From Thermoanaerobaculia bacterium (GTDB taxonomy: Bacteria > Acidobacteriota > Thermoanaerobaculia > UBA5066), in NCBI GenBank assembly GCA_023717585.1, contig JAMQPJ010000537.1, forward strand, positions 1 to 7,845: a stretch of DNA of 7,845 bases, given 5' to 3'. The notes below the pieces were generated by a model. It saw nothing but the letters and a program-made list of their open reading frames with translations, ran no database searches and was not told the DNA's origin. Every line of letters starts with the position of its first letter. Position 1 is the first letter of the stretch. A program made the translations under genes and the position numbers. Shown piece by piece: positions 1 to 4,988 of this stretch.

Positions 1-243
1 GAGGTATTTCTGCTCGGCCTCGGGATCGATCTTCTCGGAGGCGGTCCGGAGGGCCGCGCGCGTCCTCTTGCGGTCGTTCTCGACGAACTTCTTCTGCCAG
101 CTCTTCCAGTCGCGCCCGTAGTCCTGCCACGTCATCCACGCTAACGCCGGCAGCACGAGGATCGACGTGATCGCGAAGGCTTTCGTCAGTCTCCGGATGT
201 CGTAGTGGTGATCGATCGGTTCGGGCGGCGGAGCTTTGGCCAT
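1..243 (-). CDS. Membrane-anchored protein, N-terminal part only (probable cytochrome c partner of the bc complex)
   Basis: Only the first 81 residues are in the window; the reading frame is open at the left edge. The start is ATG, one base after the stop of the cytochrome b C-terminal subunit (TGA, c, ATG), so translation is probably coupled; there is no Shine-Dalgarno sequence. The protein has a short hydrophilic N-terminus (MAKAPPPEPIDHHYDIRRLT), one hydrophobic segment at about residues 22-38, then a charged, tryptophan-rich stretch (TWQDYGRDWKSWQKKF) and a helical Lys/Arg/Glu-rich region. No CxxCH heme motif is visible in this part. Position as last gene of a Rieske/cytochrome b operon, and this type of N-terminal anchor followed by a charged linker, fit a membrane-anchored (multi)heme cytochrome c accepting electrons from the Rieske protein. 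That function is inferred from context; the frame and membrane anchor are seen directly. Confidence 0.7.
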   Translation of the reverse strand, partial: MAKAPPPEPIDHHYDIRRLTKAFAITSILVLPALAWMTWQDYGRDWKSWQKKFVENDRKRTRAALRTASEKIDPEAEQKYL

Positions 244-244
244 G

Positions 245-1321
245 TCAGATATTGAAGCTGAATTCCTGGATGTTGACGATGTACTTGAGGTTGAAGATCC
301 ACCTCAGGTACATCTTGATCGGCACGGCGAGCATGATGAGGAACAGGTTCGCGCCCACGAAGTAACGCACCATGCCCATCTTTTCGTAGAAGCGTTTGAA
401 CAGCGTCTTCGAGAGAAGGCCCGGCAGCGCTCCCATGTAGAACAGCACGAGAAGGATGCCGGGCAGCTCGCGCTTCAGCCAGAACGTCGGGAGCGCCGTC
501 TTCAGCCACATCACCCAGAAGATCTCCGAGACGCTCACGTTGTTCAGCGGAACGAGCTTGTTCGGATCCCAGTACTCGTAGGGTCCGAAGAAGTTCCAGT
601 TCGGGCCCCTGAGAAACGTCCCGAGGATGATGAGGACGACCCACAGGATGATGAACCCGAAGCAGAACATGACGATCTCCCACTTCCGCTCGCGGAACGA
701 GAAGTAGCCGTTCCCCCTCGGGTTCGTGTCGATGTAGGGGATCGCCATGAGGCCCACGATGATGAGCGTGGGAAGGACGACGCCCGCCATCCACGGGTCG
801 AAGTAGACCAGCAGCTCCTGAAGGCCGAGGAAATACCAAGGCGCCTTCGCCGGGTTCGGAGCGGCGCCCGGGTTCGCGGGCTCCTCGAGAGGAGCCTTCA
901 GGACGATCGACCAGACGATCATGACGATCGAGCACACGATCAGGGCGACGAGCTCGACGTAGACGAGATCCGGCCAGGAGAAGACCTTCTTGTCGCTGTC
1001 TTCTTTCTCGAGGGGCGGGAGGCCCATCGCGAGGCGCGCGTCGTTGAGGTGCGCCTGGTACATCGCGTACCAGAAGAAGAAGCCCACGAGGAACAGCATC
1101 CCGAGAATCGGGACGTTGTCGGGCATGCTCGCGACTATGCGGAAGTTCGGGTCCGTGAAGCTGAACGCGAACCCGCCGATCATCGTCGCGAAGAGCAGGA
1201 GGCCGCCCTTCTTCGTCCAGAGCGGTTTGTAGAACATCGCTCCGACGAGCCCGACCATGGACAGCGTCACCGCGATCGCGGGCGACGCGAGCCAGTTGAT
1301 GATGTCCTTGATCGCAGTCAT
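245..1321 (-). CDS. Cytochrome b C-terminal subunit (subunit IV/QcrC-like), extended form
   Basis: This 358-residue integral membrane protein is the C-terminal half of a split cytochrome b and helps form the quinol-oxidising Qo site. The core motif is at residues 155-170 (PNPAKAPWYFLGLQEL): APWY at 160-163 sits where classical enzymes have PEWY. About eight hydrophobic segments are visible (roughly 13-32, 40-55, 70-92, 121-142, 177-197, 215-236, 286-303, 320-338). A conserved-looking polar loop, RGPNWNFFGPYEYWDPNK, lies at 238-255. Plastid subunit IV has about 160 residues and three helices, so this protein is extended at both ends. The ATG start lacks a clear Shine-Dalgarno sequence. It follows the N-terminal subunit by 95 bases and precedes the next gene by one base. 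Family assignment is firm; quinone type is inferred. Confidence 0.93.
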   Translation of the reverse strand: MTAIKDIINWLASPAIAVTLSMVGLVGAMFYKPLWTKKGGLLLFATMIGGFAFSFTDPNFRIVASMPDNVPILGMLFLVGFFFWYAMYQAHLNDARLAMGLPPLEKEDSDKKVFSWPDLVYVELVALIVCSIVMIVWSIVLKAPLEEPANPGAAPNPAKAPWYFLGLQELLVYFDPWMAGVVLPTLIIVGLMAIPYIDTNPRGNGYFSFRERKWEIVMFCFGFIILWVVLIILGTFLRGPNWNFFGPYEYWDPNKLVPLNNVSVSEIFWVMWLKTALPTFWLKRELPGILLVLFYMGALPGLLSKTLFKRFYEKMGMVRYFVGANLFLIMLAVPIKMYLRWIFNLKYIVNIQEFSFNI

Positions 1322-1369
1322 CGGCGCGCCATTGGATTCAGAGGGGCCCTGAAATCCCGCCGTCGCTCG

Positions 1370-1397
1370 CCGGGGGCTTGCCTACGGACGCCCCCGG
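1370..1397 (-). other. GC-rich inverted repeat between the two cytochrome b genes
   Basis: Perfect 8-base arms, CCGGGGGC (1370-1377) and GCCCCCGG (1390-1397), enclose a 12-base loop in the 95-base gap between the two cytochrome b genes. More C/G runs (CCCCCGGGCCCCCGGGCCC, 1391-1409) adjoin it. No T-run follows on the minus strand, so it is not a standard intrinsic terminator. It could be an mRNA stability or processing element that adjusts subunit ratios. The repeat is seen directly; the function is inference. Confidence 0.45.
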
Positions 1398-1416
1398 GCC
1401 CCCGGGCCCGTTCACA

Positions 1417-2247
1417 TCAAAGAGGCCCACTAATCCCTCCGTCTTTTCTGACTCGCCAGAAGTGGACGGCCATGAGGAACGCGGCGATGAGCGGGATGAA
1501 CACGCAGTGAAGGACGTAGAACCTCAGGAGCGCGTTCGCGCCCACGATGCGGCCGCCGAGGAGCCCGAAGCGCGCGTCGCTGCCCGCCGTCACGAGGTTC
1601 ACGCCGTTGAAGGCGATCTGCGCGGCGAAAGGACCCTCGTAGCCCGCGAGGGGCGTCGCGCGCGCCATGTTCGAACCGACCGTGATCGCCCAGATCGCAA
1701 GCTGGTCCCACGGCAGGAGATAGCCCGTGAAGGAGAGGAGGAGCGTGAGGACGAGAAGGACGACGCCCACGTTCCAGTTGAACTCGCGCGGCGGCTTGTA
1801 GGAGCCCGTCATGAACACGCGGAACATGTGGATCCAGACGGTGATGACCATCGCGTGAGCGCCCCAGCGGTGCATCTCGCGCATGATTCCGAAGGGAACC
1901 TGCTCCCGGAGGTCGAGCATGTCGCCATAGGCGTACTCGATCGTGGGCCTGTAATAGAACATGAGAAGCAGCCCCGTGAACGTGAGCACGAGGAAGAGGA
2001 AGAACGTCATCCCGCCCGCGCACCACGTGTAGCGCATCTTCACGCCCGACTTGCGGGTCTTCACGGGATGGAGATGCAGGACCACGTTGCCCAGCATCGC
2101 GAGCACGCGCTTGCGGTTCGTGTTCGGGATTCCGACGCGGAAGATGGAGCGCCAGATCTGCGACTCCACCACCGCGCGCTGGAGTTTCCTCAGCTCCCGT
2201 TCCAGGCTCACGGGCTGACCTTGCTGCGTGAGGTACGACGCTCGCAT
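1417..2247 (-). CDS. Cytochrome b6-type N-terminal subunit of Rieske/cytochrome b complex
   Basis: This 276-residue membrane subunit carries the two b hemes of a quinol:cytochrome c reductase. The heme ligand histidines are H126 and H140 (13 residues between them) and H247 and H262 (14 between, the b6 rather than mitochondrial spacing). GYLLPWDQ at 175-182 and the C-terminus RKDGGISGPL match cytochrome b6 closely. C76, in TWCAGGMT before the first long helix, aligns with the cysteine of b6 that binds heme c_i covalently; both are 25 residues before the end of FYYRP. Residues 1-70 form a soluble amphipathic N-terminus longer than in plastid b6. The ATG at 2247 has no Shine-Dalgarno sequence and abuts a GC palindrome. 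An in-frame GTG at 2211, preceded by AAGG, is an alternative start giving 264 residues. Identity is very secure; heme c_i is predicted by alignment from memory. Confidence 0.95.
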   Translation of the reverse strand: MRASYLTQQGQPVSLERELRKLQRAVVESQIWRSIFRVGIPNTNRKRVLAMLGNVVLHLHPVKTRKSGVKMRYTWCAGGMTFFLFLVLTFTGLLLMFYYRPTIEYAYGDMLDLREQVPFGIMREMHRWGAHAMVITVWIHMFRVFMTGSYKPPREFNWNVGVVLLVLTLLLSFTGYLLPWDQLAIWAITVGSNMARATPLAGYEGPFAAQIAFNGVNLVTAGSDARFGLLGGRIVGANALLRFYVLHCVFIPLIAAFLMAVHFWRVRKDGGISGPL

Positions 2248-2259
2248 GCGCCGAGGCGC
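2248..2259 (-). other. Palindrome abutting the cytochrome b start codon
   Basis: GCGCC-TC-GGCGC on the minus strand ends immediately before the ATG at 2247, occupying the place where a Shine-Dalgarno sequence would be. As RNA it could form a small hairpin with a GCGC stem and CUCG loop. It may restrict initiation at this ATG or favour the internal GTG at 2211. The repeat is seen; the effect is inference. Confidence 0.35.
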
Positions 2260-2321
2260 AACCTGGTTCGCACCCCCCGGGCCCCCCCGACGCCCTCAAA
2301 AGAAATCCTCAAACTCTTCTC

Positions 2322-2864
2322 CTACGTCGTTTTGATGGAGGCCGCGGGGTCCGTCCACTGGCCCTTCTCGTAGAGGAACTTCCGCGCCTTCTCGATGAAA
2401 ATCTGTCCGTCGTCGGGCGAAATGGAGATGGCCGCGCGCTCGAGCGGGCGCGGCGTCGGGCCCTCGAAGTTGATGCCCGACCGGTAGTAGCCCGAGCCAT
2501 GGCACGGGCACTTGAACTTGTTCTGGGCGGCGAGCCAGTTCGGAATGCAGCCCAGGTGCGTGCAGACCGTGATCAGCGCGTAGGTCATCTCCGTGTTGCG
2601 CACGACCCAGATCTGATACTTCTCTTTCCAGCGCTCGTCCACCTCGCCGACCTGGTAGTCGGACGGGAAGCCGGCCTTGAACGACGACGGCGGCTCGAAG
2701 AGGACGTTCGGGAAGAGGAAACGCGCCATCGTCGTCACGAACGCGCCGATGCCCGCGGCGAACGCGAGCCAGCCGACGGCGAGCCAGCTGATGAAACCGC
2801 GGCGCGTGGAGGCATCGGCCGCGCCTCCCGCGGCCGAGACTCCCAGAGATCCCGATTCCGTCAT
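2322..2864 (-). CDS. Rieske [2Fe-2S] iron-sulfur subunit of the quinol:cytochrome c reductase
   Basis: This 180-residue protein takes the first electron from quinol at the Qo site and passes it to a c-type cytochrome outside the membrane. The two cluster motifs are complete: CTHLGC at 101-106 (ligands C101, H103; disulfide C106) and CPCHGS at 119-124 (ligands C119, H122; disulfide C121), followed by Y126, near the tyrosine that tunes cluster potential in known Rieske proteins. The N-terminus has a twin-arginine motif, STRRGFISWL (19-28), followed by a hydrophobic anchor at about 24-46, as expected for a Tat-exported, membrane-tethered Rieske protein. The ATG at 2864 is chosen over an in-frame upstream codon at 2900 because GAGGGGG lies 3-5 bases before it. 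It sits 51 bases after the HEAT-repeat gene and 74 before cytochrome b. Confidence 0.96.
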   Translation of the reverse strand: MTESGSLGVSAAGGAADASTRRGFISWLAVGWLAFAAGIGAFVTTMARFLFPNVLFEPPSSFKAGFPSDYQVGEVDERWKEKYQIWVVRNTEMTYALITVCTHLGCIPNWLAAQNKFKCPCHGSGYYRSGINFEGPTPRPLERAAISISPDDGQIFIEKARKFLYEKGQWTDPAASIKTT

Positions 2865-2884
2865 CCGCCCCCTCGACAAATCCG

Positions 2885-2899
2885 TGAGACAAAGTCTCA
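2885..2899 (-). other. Short inverted repeat in the HEAT-Rieske gap
   Basis: TGAGAC-TTT-GTCTCA on the minus strand gives perfect 6-base arms around a 3-base loop. It lies about 20 bases before the Rieske ATG and is preceded, not followed, by a T-run, so it is not an intrinsic terminator for this operon. It could be an mRNA processing site or a small operator. Function unknown. Confidence 0.35.
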
Positions 2900-2915
2900 A
2901 AAATCCCGGACTCCG

Positions 2916-3782
2916 TCAAGGCCCGGAGAGAATCTTCTTCGCCTCGCGTCGTACGCGCAGGGACGGGTCCTTCTCGGCCATCGCTCCGCCGAGCGCCGCC
3001 GCCGCGGAGTCGTGCAGCAGGACGAGGCCGCGCAGGCCGTTGAGAAGCGCGTCTTCCTGCTGTTCGGCGGAGAGCCCGGGTGTCGTGCGCAGCCGCTCGC
3101 GATCGCACATCCCGAGGAGGACGTCGCGGCCCGCGGGGTCGTCGAGCGTCGCGAGGGCGAGAGCCGCGTTCCACCGGACGTCCGTGACGGAGTCGGCGAG
3201 CAGCTTCCGGAGCGCGGGCACGGCATCCCCGTCCTCCATGCGGCCCGCGGCGTAGGCGGCCGTCTTCCTTATTCCGGGGTCCTCGGACTCGAGGAGAGGC
3301 CGCACCCTGGCCGCCGAGGACGGGTTTCCGACGAGCGCGAGCGCCCACAGAGCGTAGAGACGCGTTTCCGGGTCCTTGTCGTCGAGCGCCTTCTCGAGGA
3401 ACGGAACCGCGCGCGGGTCCCCGAGGCGTCCGAGGACGAGCGTCAGGTATCGTCTCACCCGCGGGTCGTCGTTTTCGGCGCCTTCGTACGCGCGGAGCGC
3501 GGCCGCGGAAAACGCCGCCCGCTCCTTCGGGTCCGTCAGGGCAGGCAGCTTCTTCGTGAGCTCGAAGGCCGATTGCCAGCGCTGGTTCCGGCTTCCCGTC
3601 CGCACGTCGTTCAGGAGCTCGGCGGCGTTCTTCCGGTCGACGGCGATGGCGCCGAAGAGCCAGAAGACGAACACCGCGACCCCGACGACGAAGAGCGGGA
3701 TGACGAAGAACTGGACGAGAAGGCGGCCGGCGGGGGTCGGGCCGTGAGGTTCTTCTGGTTCGGAAGGAAGGATTTCGGTCAA
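2916..3782 (-). CDS. Membrane-anchored HEAT-repeat protein of the bc-complex operon
   Basis: This 288-residue protein has a short acidic, proline-rich N-terminus, one strong transmembrane segment (about residues 21-48) and an alpha-helical repeat domain. HEAT/PBS-lyase-like units are visible at about 105-133 (DDPRVRRYLTLVLGRLGD), 136-165 (KDPETRLYALWALALVGN), 168-196 (DPGIRKTAAYAAGRMEDGD) and 199-225 (VTDVRWNAALALATLDD), with a degenerate one at 271-287. There are no cofactor motifs, so a scaffold or assembly role is more likely than catalysis; HEAT repeats usually bind proteins. The start is TTG, directly abutting the TAA of the ferredoxin gene (TAATTG), with no clear Shine-Dalgarno sequence. 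This points to coupled translation of the two, and perhaps to their products working together. Domain type is secure; partner and role are inferred from the operon. Confidence 0.88.
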   Translation of the reverse strand: MTEILPSEPEEPHGPTPAGRLLVQFFVIPLFVVGVAVFVFWLFGAIAVDRKNAAELLNDVRTGSRNQRWQSAFELTKKLPALTDPKERAAFSAAALRAYEGAENDDPRVRRYLTLVLGRLGDPRAVPFLEKALDDKDPETRLYALWALALVGNPSSAARVRPLLESEDPGIRKTAAYAAGRMEDGDAVPALRKLLADSVTDVRWNAALALATLDDPAGRDVLLGMCDRERLRTTPGLSAEQQEDALLNGLRGLVLLHDSAAAALGGAMAEKDPSLRVRREAKKILSGP

Positions 3783-4232
3783 TTACAGGACCGGCAGGTA
3801 CTGCTTCGCCTGCGTGACCGGGTTCGGGACGTAGATGGCGTCCTTGTCGCACACGGTTTCGCAGAGCCGGCAGGACACGCACGGCGCCGCATCCACCTCG
3901 GCCACCTTGTAGTGGAGGTTCGGGGCGAGCGGGTCGGCCACCAGGTGGATGCAGTCGAACGGGCAGATGTCGATGCAGAACTCGCACGCCGTGCAGAGCT
4001 CGCGGTCCACGATCGCCTTCGGGATGTCCCTCGGCTTGACCTTCTGGATGAGGTCGCCGTGCTGGTCCTGAATGCAGGAGACCGGGCAGTAGACGGCGCA
4101 CACGGAGCAGTCGATGCACCGCTCCTGGTGGATCACGAACTTCTCGTTCTTGCCGCCGGTGATCGTGTGCGTCGGGCACTTGATCTCACAGACCCCGCAG
4201 CCGATACACGTGTCATGGATGAAATGAGGCAA
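3783..4232 (-). CDS. Four-cluster [4Fe-4S] ferredoxin (polyferredoxin), first gene of the bc-complex operon
   Basis: This 149-residue protein has four complete CxxCxxCxxxC motifs: C9/C12/C15/C19 (CIGCGVCEIKCP), C39/C42/C45/C49 (CIDCSVCAVYCP), C80/C83/C86/C90 (CTACEFCIDICP) and C118/C121/C124/C128 (CVSCRLCETVCDKD). It should therefore hold four [4Fe-4S] clusters as an electron wire. Additional cysteines are C53 and C94. There is no signal peptide or membrane segment, so it is presumably cytoplasmic. The start is TTG (MPHFIHDTC), with GGGGGA six bases upstream. An ATG ten codons further up, at 4262, overlaps the promoter and would precede the transcription start, so it is rejected. Being first in an operon for a quinol oxidase suggests electron exchange between a cytoplasmic donor or acceptor and the membrane complex. 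The fold is certain, the partner inferred. Confidence 0.95.
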   Translation of the reverse strand: MPHFIHDTCIGCGVCEIKCPTHTITGGKNEKFVIHQERCIDCSVCAVYCPVSCIQDQHGDLIQKVKPRDIPKAIVDRELCTACEFCIDICPFDCIHLVADPLAPNLHYKVAEVDAAPCVSCRLCETVCDKDAIYVPNPVTQAKQYLPVL

Positions 4233-4252
4233 TGGCCGTCCCCCGCCGGGAA

Positions 4253-4281
4253 AAGCTAGCATTGGCGAGGGGGAATGTCCA
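4253..4281 (-). promoter_or_regulatory. Sigma-70-like promoter of the ferredoxin/bc operon
   Basis: On the minus strand, TGGACA (4281-4276; five of six to TTGACA) is followed after 17 bases by TAGCTT (4258-4253; TAnnnT). TG one base before the -10 forms an extended -10. Transcription would start near 4246, leaving a leader of about 14 bases that contains GGGGGA (4244-4239), six bases before the TTG start. Predicted by eye only. Confidence 0.6.
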
Positions 4282-4288
4282 TGCCGGG

Positions 4289-4311
4289 GGCGGCGGGAAC
4301 CTTTCGCCGCC
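4289..4311. promoter_or_regulatory. Inverted repeat in the divergent promoter region
   Basis: GGCGGCG (4289-4295) and CGCCGCC (4305-4311) form perfect 7-base arms around a 9-base centre. The repeat lies just upstream of the -35 element of the operon promoter and upstream of the divergent exported-protein gene, so it could bind a regulator of both. Repeats of this kind also arise by chance in GC-rich DNA. Confidence 0.3.
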
Positions 4312-4346
4312 GGTTCTCGTTTCTGTCTCTGGAGGCGGAGGCCCAC

Positions 4347-4934
4347 GTGAAACAGCCCGTCGGGAAAGAAGTCCGGTCCGTCGTCAACGCACTCTTTCTG
4401 TTCGCTCTGTTCCTCCTCGTCTATTCCGCGCTCGTCCCGGGGCACGCCCGCGGAAGCGTCCGGGGGCCCCGCTTCCTCAGGATGCAGGTCGACGACCTCC
4501 GCCACGACCGGCATCGGGTCTCCTTTTCGGTCCCCTACGCCTTCGTCTCCGGCGCGCTGCGCTTCGCCTCTCTCGGGAAGGTGCGGCGCGAGATGGACCT
4601 CCACTTCGACCGGTCCGTGGACGCGAGCGACATCCGCACGATCGTGCAGGAGCTGAAAGACAAGCCGGACGGCACGGACATCGTGCGCACGCACGACGAC
4701 GCCGAGATCCACGTCAGGAAGGACGGCGATCAGGTGACCCTTGAGGTCCAGAAGCCCGGCCGCCCGGAGGAGACCGTGATTCTCCGGCTGCCCTGGCGCA
4801 TCGTGGACGCCGTGTCGACCGCCGACCGCAATCTCGACGTCGATGCCCTCGTCGCGCAGCTCCGAAACGCCGAGCGCGGCGACCTCGTGGAGATCAGCGC
4901 CCCGGACGCGCACGTGAGGATCTGGATCGACTGA
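4347..4934 (+). CDS. Small exported protein with two related halves, function unknown
   Basis: The start is taken as GTG at 4347 because GGAGG lies exactly five bases before it and the resulting protein begins with a typical signal peptide: MKQPVGKEVR, a hydrophobic core at about 14-30, and a likely cut after PGHA (residue 34). An upstream ATG at 4281, behind GAGGGGG, would give a longer product. The mature part of about 160 residues appears duplicated. VSFSVPYAFVSGA (58-70) resembles VILRLPWRIVDAV (144-156), and VDASDIRTIVQELKD with following EIHVRKD (91-126) resembles LDVDALVAQLRN with following HVRIWID (163-195). There are no cysteines in the mature part and no catalytic motifs. It may be a periplasmic or cell-surface beta-rich protein. 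It is divergent from the bc operon and 54 bases before purU. I do not recognise a named family. Confidence 0.8.
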   Translation: MKQPVGKEVRSVVNALFLFALFLLVYSALVPGHARGSVRGPRFLRMQVDDLRHDRHRVSFSVPYAFVSGALRFASLGKVRREMDLHFDRSVDASDIRTIVQELKDKPDGTDIVRTHDDAEIHVRKDGDQVTLEVQKPGRPEETVILRLPWRIVDAVSTADRNLDVDALVAQLRNAERGDLVEISAPDAHVRIWID

Positions 4935-4971
4935 GCGCCTTCAGGCCCGCCTGCGACGTGGCGCGACGATC

Positions 4972-4980
4972 TGATACCTT
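4972..4980 (+). promoter_or_regulatory. Possible extended -10 element of a leaderless purU transcript
   Basis: TGATACCTT reads as TGn followed by TACCTT (TAnnnT) and ends eight bases before the purU ATG. A transcript from it would begin at or within a few bases of the start codon. purU has no Shine-Dalgarno sequence, which agrees. The -35 region (CTGCGA, 4951-4956) matches poorly. Confidence 0.35.
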
Positions 4981-4988
4981 TCCCTGCG

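Noticed and set aside
236..1510. Long open plus-strand frame (about 424 codons) opposite the cytochrome b genes
   Set aside because: Its product is almost all charged residues (R, E, D, H) without recognisable domains, a typical mirror of a GC-rich coding strand; the minus strand encodes an unmistakable cytochrome b subunit.
2891..2919. TTGACG near the end of the HEAT gene as a -35 for an internal Rieske promoter
   Set aside because: No acceptable -10 lies 16-18 bases downstream, and TTGACG is mostly the HEAT stop-codon context.
2296..4179. Minus-strand frame of about 627 codons
   Set aside because: Arg/Pro-rich out-of-frame reading through three well-supported genes.
2499..4259. Plus-strand frame of about 586 codons
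   Set aside because: It lies opposite Rieske, HEAT and ferredoxin genes and is low-complexity Arg/Glu/Asp-rich sequence, so it is a shadow.
4233..4913. N-terminal extension of the ferredoxin to a start near 4913
   Set aside because: The extension runs antisense to the exported-protein gene, crosses the operon promoter and has no domain signal; all cluster motifs lie after the TTG at 4232.
4942..4953. CAGGC-cc-GCCTG palindrome after the exported-protein gene as terminator
   Set aside because: Two-base loop and no T-run; not a credible intrinsic terminator.
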